Notes: generated by a model not told the origin, from the letters alone. Shown: positions 8,417 through 16,690, counted from the first letter of the stretch. The stretch: 64,000 nt of DNA from a bacterium (GCA_024742665.1 JANSYA010000001.1:1068425-1132424), one strand, 5' to 3'. Numbers and translations are program-made.

Positions 8417-9460
8417 TTATTCCAGCAGCTTGATTCGCATGCCGTCGCGGGCCACGACGATCTCGCCATCGTAGATTTTATCCATGCCCTTGATGAAAGC
8501 GCCTTCAATAAAACCGAGGGCCGGGATGGGCGGGATCAGGTGAGTCAGCACGAGTCGCTCGACGCCGGCTTTGGCCGCGGCTGTCGCGACTTCGTTGGTC
8601 GGAGTATGAGTGGTTCGGATCCGCTCGATTCTTTTGGGGTCGACATTGCCGCCGTGCTTCGCCACAGCTTTTGTGATGGTTCGCATCATCTCCAGATTCA
8701 CCGCCTCATGAATTAAAAGATCTGCATCGCGGGCGTGCGTAACGATCGCCGGGGTGTAGCGCGTATCGCCGCTGACCACGACAGTTTTGCCGCCGTACTC
8801 AATCTTATAGCCGTAGGCGAAGTCCCAGGCTGGATGGTCGACTCGAAATGCGCTGATTAGGACTCCGTTTTCGCTATAAACAGGGATCGCGCCGTCGCCT
8901 TCGATTTTAAGATCGCGCGCCTTCGCCATATCGAGGTGCGAGCCGTCGGGTTTGATTCCGACGATCCGCTGTCGTTCGTGCATGTCGTCTTCAAAGGATT
9001 GTCGCACGCCGTTCAAAAACTTCGTCGTGCCGGGCGGGCCGACAAGATTTACCTGATTTCGTCGGCCGTACAGCCAGCCGTTGTGCAGAACGTCTCCCAC
9101 GCCGGAGATATGATCGGAATGCAGATGCGTGAGATACACCGCATCGAGGCTTAGAATAGGAGCTCCGACAGCGTGGAGCTGGCGCGATGCGCCCTGGCCC
9201 GCGTCGAAGAGAAAAAAACGACCGCCGGCGACGACTCCAAGGCATGGCTGCGCGCGATCCGGTTGATACAAAGGCGATCCGGTGCCGCAGAAAACGATTT
9301 CGAAACGCCTGTCCGTCACGGTCTGTTGCTGCAGTGTCGATGGGACCTTGCGCTCGATATACGATCGCATCAAGGCCATCGAGTTCATTCGAAGCGTGAT
9401 AAATGCTGCGGTTCCGACTACCGCTGCGATCGCCAGGATTAAAGCCAATTTTTTTAACAT
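8417..9460 (-). CDS. Metallo-beta-lactamase fold hydrolase, RNase Z/arylsulfatase-like, secreted or membrane-anchored
   Basis: A 347-residue protein with an N-terminal hydrophobic segment (about residues 4-22), then an MBL fold. The metal motif L-T-H-L-H-S-D-H-I-S-G gives HxHxDH; further ligands are in V-V-S-G-D-T-R and in the C-terminal L-T-H-L-I-P. The start of the domain (F-C-G-T-G-S-P) is like RNase Z and AtsA-type arylsulfatases. With an export signal, a role on small molecules (ester, sulfate or lactone cleavage) is more likely than tRNA processing. The gene begins 18 bases after the DAPG-hydrolase-like gene, so the two are in one transcript and may act on the same compound. Confidence 0.85.
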   Translation of the reverse strand: MLKKLALILAIAAVVGTAAFITLRMNSMALMRSYIERKVPSTLQQQTVTDRRFEIVFCGTGSPLYQPDRAQPCLGVVAGGRFFLFDAGQGASRQLHAVGAPILSLDAVYLTHLHSDHISGVGDVLHNGWLYGRRNQVNLVGPPGTTKFLNGVRQSFEDDMHERQRIVGIKPDGSHLDMAKARDLKIEGDGAIPVYSENGVLISAFRVDHPAWDFAYGYKIEYGGKTVVVSGDTRYTPAIVTHARDADLLIHEAVNLEMMRTITKAVAKHGGNVDPKRIERIRTTHTPTNEVATAAAKAGVERLVLTHLIPPIPALGFIEGAFIKGMDKIYDGEIVVARDGMRIKLLE

Positions 9461-9478
9461 GTTATCATGAACCTTTTT

Positions 9479-10207
9479 TTAAAGCGTACTTCGCCAGTCC
9501 GCTCGATAGATCTCCGGCAGGAATCCCCCGAGAATGGACATTTCGGTTTTACAGTGCTCTTCCAGGTCGGTCGCCAGGGAACGACGAAGAGCCATAAAGC
9601 GGATTGCGGGCAGATTGGCCAGCGCGGCCAATCGAAACACTCCGGACGTTTCTCCGCGCCCGGCCACTTGACCGAGCCAGAAGCGCGAGTGCATGACAGC
9701 TCCGCCTGGAACATTCCGAACGATGTGACACATGCGACCGGTATCGACCGGCAGTTCGAGCTCCCCCACGATGGCGCAGACGACGAATGTTTCTTCATTG
9801 TTGGGGTCGGTCTGAAAAAAGCGAGCGGGATCCACGAAATGAATCCTGAGCTTCATCAAGTCCGGTCCGATATTTTCGTGAACCAAATGACTGGCCCCGA
9901 CGATTCTGCCGGGGCGTTTGGCTTCCCAGTCCATCCAGAAGTGGGCGCCGGGGTACCAGCGTTTGTAATGCTCGGTGGTCTGGAGATATGCAGCGAACCA
10001 GAAGCGGACCATGTCCGCCGTAACTCCCGGCAGCGAGGTTTTTACCGACACCTGATAGGTGCCGTCCAGGAAGCGCTCCGATCCGGTTCTGAACTTGCCT
10101 TCGAGCAAGCCATCCGTCGGAGCCTGAGTCGGCAAATATGCGAATGCCGCATTCAGCCCGCAAAAAAGAGCGACAAGAATAATAAAGGATGCACCGCTTC
10201 GCTTCAT
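9479..10207 (-). CDS. DAPG hydrolase (PhlG/phloretin hydrolase) family protein with signal peptide
   Basis: About 242 residues. After a signal peptide (M-K-R start, hydrophobic core, A-F-A end) comes the PhlG-type domain. Typical features are F-W-F-A-A-Y-L-Q-T-T-E-H-Y-K-R-W followed by P-G-A-H-F-W, A-S-H-L-V-H-E-N, and late E-E-H-C-K-T-E. These His/Glu residues correspond to the zinc ligands of PhlG, which cleaves a carbon-carbon bond in acylphloroglucinols. A signal peptide is unusual for this family. The ATG at 10207 is preferred for the signal peptide; 10225 is an alternative. A near-perfect palindrome lies about 50 bases upstream, and a TetR gene precedes it. The substrate is not known. 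Confidence 0.7.
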   Translation of the reverse strand: MKRSGASFIILVALFCGLNAAFAYLPTQAPTDGLLEGKFRTGSERFLDGTYQVSVKTSLPGVTADMVRFWFAAYLQTTEHYKRWYPGAHFWMDWEAKRPGRIVGASHLVHENIGPDLMKLRIHFVDPARFFQTDPNNEETFVVCAIVGELELPVDTGRMCHIVRNVPGGAVMHSRFWLGQVAGRGETSGVFRLAALANLPAIRFMALRRSLATDLEEHCKTEMSILGGFLPEIYRADWRSTL

Positions 10208-10253
10208 GACAGTCTCGGACGCCATGCAGCGAACTCAGAATCGAAGCGTCAAC

Positions 10254-10277
10254 AAAATTAGAACATGTTCTAGTTTT
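10254..10277. promoter_or_regulatory. Palindromic operator, probable TetR binding site
   Basis: A 14-base perfect palindrome (TAGAACATGTTCTA, 10259-10272) lies within a 24-base dyad whose outer AAAA and TTTT arms also pair; only one base pair mismatches. It sits between the TetR stop (10317) and the first structural gene (10207), where a local repressor would act. The core fits the general TnnAACnnGTTnnA pattern of several TetR-family operators. That this TetR binds it is inference. Confidence 0.65.
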
Positions 10278-10316
10278 AAAACCCGTTCCGATTGTTCCGA
10301 AATCTCCGGGTGGGGG

Positions 10317-10949
10317 CTACCCTGGCCGGACGGGCAAATCCAATTTCCGGAGCGCACGATTGAGGCCCCGCTGAATTCTTTCGGGCGGGACTCCGAGGAT
10401 TCCCAGGCAGTGAGCCAGCAGTTGCGGTGAAACTGCGAGGATCTGAAACTCTGCGTCTTCCAATCTTGCGCCGACTGTATCCTGCAAAAGGCCTTTGACG
10501 GCCAGGGAACGAAAATAAAAGTCTTCGCAGTTCCACTCGGGATGGAACTGGCCGAACAGCTCCTGATTTCGTTCGGCTGCGTTTTCCATCAGCAGTTTCG
10601 TGATCGAATGTGAATGATAGGCGACCCGATAGAGCTCGGCGACGGGCCGGTTTCGGGCGATGACTTTGATTTGCAGTCCGATTTCCAGAGCGAAACGAAA
10701 CACCACGTCTTCGGTCTTGCCCGCCAGATGGTCCGCGCGGTCGGCGGAACTCTGAAAGACCTCCCGCACGATGAACTTCAGGATCTCTTCTTTGTTCTTA
10801 AAGAAATGATACAGGCTTCCGGTCGTGATTTTCGCCGACGAGATGATCTGACGGATCGTCGTATTCGCGAAGCCTCTGGCGATGAATAGCCTGCGCGCCG
10901 CGAAAATAATCCGGCCGCGGACTTCTTCTTCGTGTTGCTGACGTTTCAT
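10317..10949 (-). CDS. TetR/AcrR family transcriptional regulator
   Basis: A 210-residue protein. The N-terminal helix-turn-helix reads A-A-R-R-L-F-I-A-R-G-F, T-T-I-R-Q-I, I-T-T-G-S-L-Y-H-F-F, the standard TetR DNA-binding domain. The C-terminal ligand domain is not recognisable by family. The ATG at 10949 is chosen over a TTG two codons upstream. It is the first gene of a four-gene minus-strand group with the DAPG-hydrolase-like, MBL-fold and HXXEE genes. The palindrome at 10254-10277 is its most likely target. No matching copy of the palindrome is visible before its own start. Confidence 0.9.
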   Translation of the reverse strand: MKRQQHEEEVRGRIIFAARRLFIARGFANTTIRQIISSAKITTGSLYHFFKNKEEILKFIVREVFQSSADRADHLAGKTEDVVFRFALEIGLQIKVIARNRPVAELYRVAYHSHSITKLLMENAAERNQELFGQFHPEWNCEDFYFRSLAVKGLLQDTVGARLEDAEFQILAVSPQLLAHCLGILGVPPERIQRGLNRALRKLDLPVRPG

Positions 10950-11040
10950 GGACAAAAAAGCGGCGCTGCTTTGCGCTGGTTCCCCTCGGTAGCTTCTGAT
11001 TTCGAAAACAATTCGCCGCGAGCGACAGAGGGCAAGTCAA

Positions 11041-11526
11041 TATCTTGAGAAATTATCTTGCTGCATCTATGCGAAACGATTTTATTTTTCCGGCGATTGG
11101 TGGATTCAGATCGCTTTTAAGATCAAAAACTACAAAGCTGACGATACCGGGCTCGAGTGCATTGGAACCGGGAGGCAGCAAATCGGCGACGGTGGTTTCA
11201 TCGCTCAGATTAAAGATAAAAAGACGGGCTCCATTCTGGCCGTAACGAACAGTGCCTTACGCTGTATGGTTCTTCATCGTGCGCCTCTGAACGAAGCATG
11301 TGCTGAAGAAGCGAAGCCCACAGCGGGAGAGAGGAGATTGCCAGTTCACCGAATTTGCAGAGCCTCAGCGATGGGTTCAGCCTGATTTCGATCACAGCTC
11401 CTGGCCACATGCCACGGTGTATTCGGCTGAAGCGGATATCCCCTACGATCGCTTTCGCCGAACCTGGTTTCGCGAGGCCGAGATCTTCGAAGAGATCGTC
11501 GAACGCTATCGCCTGTACTGATCGCG
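11041..11526 (+). pseudogene. Frameshifted, chimeric gene remnant joined to a copy of the namZ 3' end
   Basis: From about 11041 the plus strand reads a protein-like frame (Y-F-S-G-D-W-W-I-Q-I, then I-G-D-G-G-F-I-A-Q-I-K-D-K-K-T-G, L-A-V-T-N-S). After a GA-rich run near 11326-11336 the sense continues in the +1 frame (Q-F-T-E-F-A-E-P, P-D-F-D-H-S-S-W-P-H-A-T-V-Y-S), then at 11429 it runs into the last 30 residues of NamZ. The first part resembles secreted proteins with a carbohydrate-binding-like F-D-x-S-S-W-P motif, but I cannot name the family. No start codon or ribosome site is clear, and the frame is broken, so it is a remnant. The rest of 10950-11751 holds only GC-rich inverted repeats. 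Confidence 0.6.
11429..11526 (+). repeat. Direct repeat of the namZ 3' end (partner 7492-7589)
   Basis: These 98 bases match 7492-7589 except at three positions. All three are third codon positions that leave the protein unchanged (Ile, Pro and Tyr codons). The match stops just after the stop codon (TGATCGCG). The two copies flank about 3.8 kb containing the TetR-led gene group. Confidence 0.9.
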
Positions 11527-11551
11527 TCAACTTTGTCTAAAACCGTACACA

Positions 11552-11620
11552 GCCCCGCCCCCTTTGTGGGCGGATCCATGGAGGCGGGGAAAGTGTTTAT
11601 CCCGCGCAAGCGGGCGGGGC
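11552..11620. repeat. GC-rich inverted repeats between the remnant and the DUF2330 gene
   Basis: GCCCCGCC (11552-11559) can pair with GGCGGGG at 11583-11589 or GGCGGGGC at 11613-11620, and CCCGC/GCGGG (11601-11605, 11610-11614) forms a small inner hairpin. There is no T run. It could be an old terminator of the remnant or simply GC-rich filler. Confidence 0.35.
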
Positions 11621-11751
11621 GCTGCCTGCCTTACGGCTCTTGCCGGTCGCCGACAGTCTAGCACGAAAAAAACAGACAAGCAAGGCCGAAAAAAGTCACA
11701 CTGGCATGCTATGCTATCATCGGCCCAATCCGCGCGGATCAAGCCCGGCAA

Positions 11752-13170
11752 TCACCAGAGCTGCTCCCACCATTTCTTTTTCGCGGGATATGGGTTCGAC
11801 GATTTCGCGGTGACGCCCATCTTCTGGCGAATGTCGTTGATATTCCAGCCGGTCAGGCCGGCCAGGCTCTGGGCTTCTTTTTCGTAGCGGGCCGGCAGGC
11901 TGCGGCGATAGCTGTCGGCCGCGCTGCAGCTGGAGCCGCCTTTATACGCGTGGCGCAGAACATAGCGTCCCTGAAAATTCGCGCGGTCGGCTGTTTCCTG
12001 AAAGACCAGATCTTCGGGAAAGGTTTCGCCGGTATATCGCACGTGCAGTCGGGTCACGAAAGCGTTTTGCGCGCCGCCGGGGCCCGGGGCGATGCGCGAG
12101 CCGTTCGGATCGCGGGTATTCGGCGCGTCGATCCAGAAGACTCCCAGTTTGCGCAGCTGTTCCGCTGATAAAGGATCGGCGGCGCAGGGATCGCACCAGC
12201 GCATGTCCCAGGCGTATTCTAAAAAGACCGCGCGCATATTTTCTTTTTGTACGGCGCGCGAGAACATATCGCGATAGAAATCGCTGAACTCGTTTTTGAC
12301 GTAGGCCGGGATCTGCTGGCCCGTCGGCATGCGCACGGTGCGATAGTTACTGGTTTCAACGCGGCCGTTTTTGGTCAGAGCGAAAACGAAGAGATCCTGC
12401 GGGCCTTTCGCGTTCAGCGTGCCCAGGCGAATCGGCAGCATGAACTTCGGCGATTCGTATGCGACCTGCAACGGGCGCAGATAGCTGAAGCCGTTCTTCG
12501 ACTGCTTTTCCAGATTGACCTTCGCGACGAAGAATCGCATGTCCTGTTTGATGTAGCTGCCCAGAACGCGCGATGCGCCGTTCGGGATCTTGTAGCCGCT
12601 GACCGTCAGCCAGCGTTCGAGTCCGTTGCTTTCTTTCGCCGAAAGAATTACGATGTCGTATTCGTCCACCTGGTATTGGGCTTCGACCGTCACGCCGGTG
12701 CTTTTTTCCAGATCGCTTTCGCCCGCGCCGCTTGTCGGAGCGGACTTTGATTCGTCCCTCATCTGCATGCGTTCGTAGCGTCGAATATTACACGGGTCCT
12801 CGTCGAAGTACTCGACGAGGCGCGGCGCGCTGTAGGCGTCGAGATGGTCGATCAGCGACGGATCGGCGACGTTGATCTGGCCGCGTTCGATAAAGGTCGG
12901 CACGGGTACGACCAGCGCGAAGTCTTTGGGTTCGCCCTGGTAGTCGTTAGCCATCGTGAGGACCGTGCGGTCGCCGTCGCGGACAAGTACGACGCGCGAA
13001 GCCTGATTGTACAGCTTCGTATCGGCGCGCGCCACGTAGAAGCCGCAAAAAGCGCGCACCTCTTCGTGAAAGACGCCGGCCAATAAGACGGCGAAGGTCG
13101 CGGGGATCAGCGCGGCGCGCGCGAATCGCTTGCGCAGGCTCGGTGAAGGTTTCGTATTTGCAGATTTCAT
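11752..13170 (-). CDS. DUF2330 domain-containing secreted protein
   Basis: A 472-residue protein. A basic N-terminus and hydrophobic core end at V-R-A, followed by F-C-G-F-Y-V-A-R-A, the hallmark start of mature DUF2330 proteins. The next conserved stretch is V-V-L-V-R-D-G-D-R-T-V-L-T-M-A-N-D-Y-Q-G. The C-terminal part has paired cysteines (W-C-D-P-C and S-S-C) that may form disulfides. It is likely periplasmic or surface exposed; function is unknown for the family. The ATG at 13170 overlaps the stop of the RnfD-like gene by 4 bases, so the two are translationally coupled and probably act together. Confidence 0.85.
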   Translation of the reverse strand: MKSANTKPSPSLRKRFARAALIPATFAVLLAGVFHEEVRAFCGFYVARADTKLYNQASRVVLVRDGDRTVLTMANDYQGEPKDFALVVPVPTFIERGQINVADPSLIDHLDAYSAPRLVEYFDEDPCNIRRYERMQMRDESKSAPTSGAGESDLEKSTGVTVEAQYQVDEYDIVILSAKESNGLERWLTVSGYKIPNGASRVLGSYIKQDMRFFVAKVNLEKQSKNGFSYLRPLQVAYESPKFMLPIRLGTLNAKGPQDLFVFALTKNGRVETSNYRTVRMPTGQQIPAYVKNEFSDFYRDMFSRAVQKENMRAVFLEYAWDMRWCDPCAADPLSAEQLRKLGVFWIDAPNTRDPNGSRIAPGPGGAQNAFVTRLHVRYTGETFPEDLVFQETADRANFQGRYVLRHAYKGGSSCSAADSYRRSLPARYEKEAQSLAGLTGWNINDIRQKMGVTAKSSNPYPAKKKWWEQLW

Positions 13171-14150
13171 TTTCCAGCTCCAGATAGAATGGGGGCGACC
13201 GTCGGTCGTTCGCCTGGTGTCGTTTGGCTTTCGCGTGTCAGGGCGAAAGGATTTTGCGCGAAGAGTCGCGTTCGCTTGCTGACGCGATCGATGAGAGGCA
13301 CGCTAAAGGCGCACCAGAATAACGACCAGAGCAGGCCGTTGCTGTTATACAGTCCGAATTGGATCGCGAAGGCCACGGCTGCGGTCAGGGCGGCGAAGAC
13401 GATGCGGCCGATGCGCGCATCGGGCGTGCTTTTGGGATCCGAGATCATAAAGAAAGCGAAAATCAAAAGCGCGCCGCTCGAAAGTTGATTTATGACGATC
13501 GGCCAGGGATCGCCCAGCCAGGTCGCCCGAAGCAGAACGAGGCCGCCGTACATTCCGAGAAAGGCCAGGGTGATGTCGCTGCGCAGCGCGCGAAAGAGTA
13601 CGAAGCCGCCGGCGCAGGCCACGAAAAAGAGCAGCAGGCCTTCGCGCCCCCACTGACCGGGTGAAACCCAGGCGTCGCCCGAAAAGATAGCGAGCACCGC
13701 AATAATGCCGAACAGAGACGGATTGAAGACGTGTTTGCCGTTTACGCGAATCAGAAATTTGCTGCCGATGGCCAGCGCGCCGGCCAGGGCCGTGATCCAC
13801 AGTTCGTTTGTGCGCAGAAGCAATGCGAGAGAGAGCGCGCTGATAGCCGGGGAACGCCAGTCGAAACCGATGCGCACGGGATTGGTTTTTTTGCGCAGGG
13901 CGATTACGCCGAGCACTTGCGCAAACAAGCAGGCGGCGAGTACGACGGGGATGTGTTCGATATAACGCGAAAACTCCAGAAACTTCAGCCCGTAACATAA
14001 GATTACGATCTGACAGAAGAGCTGGTACAGGCGCGGATCGCTGCGCGAAGACCATGCGGCTTTCGCCGGCCCATTCGATGCAGCCGGCATAGCCGGACTT
14101 GATGGCGCCGCCATGCTCGATGACGAATTTTGAAACGCTGCCGATTTCAC
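13167..14150 (-). CDS. Stand-alone RnfD/NqrB-like membrane protein
   Basis: A 327-residue polytopic protein with about nine membrane segments. The stretches V-F-N-P-S-L-F-G-I and S-G-A-L-L-I-F-A-F-F-M-I-S-D-P-K are the conserved pieces of the NQR2/RnfD/RnfE family, subunit D of Rnf electron transport complexes. No other Rnf subunit is present in the window, and I do not see the S-G-A-T type motif used for covalent flavin attachment. It may therefore be a transport or anchoring relative rather than part of a real Rnf pump. A GTG at 14150 or an ATG at 14114 could be the start. It is coupled to the DUF2330 gene by a 4-base overlap. Confidence 0.75.
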   Translation of the reverse strand: MKSAAFQNSSSSMAAPSSPAMPAASNGPAKAAWSSRSDPRLYQLFCQIVILCYGLKFLEFSRYIEHIPVVLAACLFAQVLGVIALRKKTNPVRIGFDWRSPAISALSLALLLRTNELWITALAGALAIGSKFLIRVNGKHVFNPSLFGIIAVLAIFSGDAWVSPGQWGREGLLLFFVACAGGFVLFRALRSDITLAFLGMYGGLVLLRATWLGDPWPIVINQLSSGALLIFAFFMISDPKSTPDARIGRIVFAALTAAVAFAIQFGLYNSNGLLWSLFWCAFSVPLIDRVSKRTRLFAQNPFALTRESQTTPGERPTVAPILSGAGK

Positions 14151-14248
14151 GCACGTTGGACGTAAGCCCTGGCGGGGATGTTCGCGGCCGGACGCGGTCG
14201 AGGCTCGAAAAAATCGCGCGGACGGGCGCGCGATTTTTCACTGGAAAA

Positions 14249-15913
14249 CTAATTCGAGAGATTGAGAGCGATGACCTCGACGGGGTCGCGTTTGCCCCGC
14301 AGCACGACCGGATTCGGACTGTGGACTTCGACGCCGCGCATGCGGTTGCAGTGATCTACAAAACCGTCGCGCGTAATCAGAATCGGTTGGTCCAGTTCTT
14401 TCGTCGCCGCTTCTAAACGACTGGCGACGTTGACCGTATCGCCCATCACCGTTAGTTCGCGCCGGGATTCGGAGCCGATATTTCCGCGGATGACCGGCCC
14501 GCAGGCCATACCGATGCCGATGCGCAGCGGCGAAAATCCCAGGCGTCCGATCTCGGCGTTGGTTTCTTCCATACCTTTGATGATTTCGATCGCCGCGCAC
14601 AGGGACAGCAGGTGATGCTGGTTGTCGCAAAACTCGGCGTCGAAGACCGCCATCACCGCGTCGCCGATAAATTTATCGACGAAGCCGTTATAGCCCGTAA
14701 CCGACGAAACGATACGCGAAAAGTGAATATTGAGAATGCGCACCACGTCTTCGGCGGAGTGCTCTTCCATCATGCCGGTGAAGCTGCGCACGTCGGAAAA
14801 GAGCACGACCGCTTCTAAACGTTCGCCGCCGTCGGTTTTGACTTTACCGTTCAGGATCAGGTCGCGGATTTCCGGAGATACATAGTGGCCGAAGAGGGTT
14901 TTCATCATCTCCATGCGGCCGAGCTGTTCGCTCATTTGATTCAGAGTCCGTTGCAGGCGTCCGAATTGATCGTCGCTCTGCACGACGACGCGCGCCGAAA
15001 AATTATGATTCGCGATTTGCCGCGTCGCTTCTTCCATATGCTGGATCGGCATCGTAAAAGTATAAGCCGTAAGCCAGGTCAAAACGAAACCGAAGCCCAG
15101 AAAGAGCGCGCCGACGATGCTTGCGGCGACCAGGGCCCGGCCGATTTCGCCGGGATCGTGAGGACCGTAAAAATAAGCGATGGCGATGACGCCGGCCATG
15201 GCCAGAGCCGGGAAAACTCCGTTTACGAGAAAGAGATCCATAAAACGCCATGAAAGCGTCGGTCGCCAGAATTTGCGTTTCGCGCGAATGGGGCTGTCCC
15301 CGAACCAGTCGGGAATAAAAAACACGCGATTCATTAAGTCGGCGGCGTGATAGGCGATGATCGCGTTGACCATCGTCGCGAGAAAGCCGACGGCGATGGC
15401 CGGAGCGGCGGGCAGCCCCTCGGGAATGTACGAATAGTAGATGAACATACCCACGCCCCAGAGAGCGTAGGTCGCGCCGACGAGAAAGGCCGGGAACTGA
15501 AAGATGCGGTTTCGCGCGCGAATCAGCTGAGTCGTCGTCAACTCTTCGCCGCGCCGCCGCAGGCGATGGGCGATGAAGACCGGCCACAGATAAAAAATCA
15601 TCAGCGCCCAGTAGACGCCTTCCAGGGCGCCGAGCCAGAAAATCGACGCGTTGTGAACGGGGACTTCCTGTAAGAGATAACGGATGATGACGGCGTCGGC
15701 CGCCAGCACCACCGAAACTTCAATGGCTTCCGCCAGCAGGGCCGGTCCGATCAGCATAAAGTACGGAGCGTAGCGCCGCACGAAATCCGCGACGCGTCCT
15801 GTGACGAAGCCGTACGGAACGGCGGCCTGAGCCGATGTTTGAGTCTGCGCGGCGCTGTGCGCAGTCTGAATTTCGCGGGAGCCCGCTGCTTCGTCCTTAT
15901 GTCCTGCTGACAT
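14249..15913 (-). CDS. Membrane-bound class III adenylate cyclase with HAMP domain
   Basis: A 554-residue protein. The N-terminal half carries about six membrane segments, then a HAMP-like linker (residues about 280-330), then a class III cyclase domain (about 365-520). Both metal-binding aspartates are present (L-F-S-D-V-R-S-F and I-G-D-A-V-M-A-V-F). The purine-specifying residues are Lys in V-D-K-F-I-G-D and Asp in V-M-G-D-T-V-N-V, which points to ATP and so cAMP as product. It starts 12 bases after the stop of the Mla-type auxiliary lipoprotein gene and looks like the last gene of that transcript. Confidence 0.88.
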   Translation of the reverse strand: MSAGHKDEAAGSREIQTAHSAAQTQTSAQAAVPYGFVTGRVADFVRRYAPYFMLIGPALLAEAIEVSVVLAADAVIIRYLLQEVPVHNASIFWLGALEGVYWALMIFYLWPVFIAHRLRRRGEELTTTQLIRARNRIFQFPAFLVGATYALWGVGMFIYYSYIPEGLPAAPAIAVGFLATMVNAIIAYHAADLMNRVFFIPDWFGDSPIRAKRKFWRPTLSWRFMDLFLVNGVFPALAMAGVIAIAYFYGPHDPGEIGRALVAASIVGALFLGFGFVLTWLTAYTFTMPIQHMEEATRQIANHNFSARVVVQSDDQFGRLQRTLNQMSEQLGRMEMMKTLFGHYVSPEIRDLILNGKVKTDGGERLEAVVLFSDVRSFTGMMEEHSAEDVVRILNIHFSRIVSSVTGYNGFVDKFIGDAVMAVFDAEFCDNQHHLLSLCAAIEIIKGMEETNAEIGRLGFSPLRIGIGMACGPVIRGNIGSESRRELTVMGDTVNVASRLEAATKELDQPILITRDGFVDHCNRMRGVEVHSPNPVVLRGKRDPVEVIALNLSN

Positions 15914-15925
15914 TATGCGAATCTC

Positions 15926-16690
15926 TCAGGAATCCGGCCCGGTCGCTTCGTCCGCGTCTTTTGCGGGCTCGTTAATATCGTCGGCGTCGGCGTTGCAATT
16001 CGGGAGCTGGAGCTGCTTCAAATCGTTTTCCAATTTGCCCAGAATCGTGACCAGATTCTGATTGTGGGCCCGCACCAGGGCCGCGCCGTCGCTGGAAGCC
16101 GCTCCGGCGTTCGCGGCGTAGCTGCGTTCGAACATGACGGCCTCGCCGTACCGCAGTAGAATAAACTGAACGTCGATTACGGAAGCAGGTTGGTCCTGAC
16201 GAAGATCGGCGTAGATTTCGTTGACCTGCGCTTCCAGAATATAACACGCATCGACCTGGCTGGAAAGATCCACGACTCGCGCGAATATGCCGCTCTTCGA
16301 AAGCCAGCGCCGGGTTTCTTCGGTGATATTCACCGCGGCGCCGGTCAGAAATTCATTATAGAAATCTGTTTCGTAGCTCACGTCGCTGCGGCGATAAACG
16401 AGTCCGCGGCTGGCGAAGCGCGGCGAGACGCGAAAGCGTCCGATCTTCAGAGCGTCGGCGAACATCGAAGCTTCGAGAGTGGATCGCTGCTGCACGCTGG
16501 ATTCCGCGCTCAGGGCGAAGAATCTTTTTTCCGGATACTCTTTCTCGAGACTGCCGAGGCAGGCGGCCGTCGTGAAGGCGGTCAGCGCCGCGATCGCGAG
16601 TGCGGCCGCCGGTAGAACTCGCCGCCGTTTCAGAATTCGTCGGCCAGGATTTCTGGATTCGTAGTGCATGGATTGAAAACCGGCCCTCAT
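15926..16690 (-). CDS. ABC-type transport auxiliary lipoprotein (PqiC/Mce-associated)
   Basis: A 254-residue protein. The N-terminus has twin basic clusters, a hydrophobic core and L-T-A-F-T-T-A-A-C, a lipobox. The following region (R-F-F-A-L, R-F-R-V-S-P-R-F, L-V-Y-R-R-S-D) is characteristic of the auxiliary lipoprotein family found with MlaD/Mce transporters. Such lipoproteins contact the MCE protein at the outer membrane and help move phospholipid between membranes. The start overlaps the MCE gene stop by 4 bases (ATGA). The C-terminus is acidic (D-A-D-D and similar). An alternative start lies at Met8. Confidence 0.8.
   Translation of the reverse strand: MRAGFQSMHYESRNPGRRILKRRRVLPAAALAIAALTAFTTAACLGSLEKEYPEKRFFALSAESSVQQRSTLEASMFADALKIGRFRVSPRFASRGLVYRRSDVSYETDFYNEFLTGAAVNITEETRRWLSKSGIFARVVDLSSQVDACYILEAQVNEIYADLRQDQPASVIDVQFILLRYGEAVMFERSYAANAGAASSDGAALVRAHNQNLVTILGKLENDLKQLQLPNCNADADDINEPAKDADEATGPDS

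Noticed and set aside
9467-10261. 264-codon plus-strand frame
   Set aside because: It is antisense to the DAPG-hydrolase-like gene, which has clear family motifs; the plus-strand translation has no recognisable domain.
7590-11428. Composite transposon or integrative element between the namZ end repeats
   Set aside because: No transposase, integrase, terminal inverted repeats or target-site duplication visible; the direct repeats are coding sequence. The region is reported as a repeat-flanked island only.
13345-14241. 298-codon minus-strand frame overlapping the RnfD-like gene
   Set aside because: Arg-rich out-of-frame reading of a clear membrane protein gene; no start site or motif.
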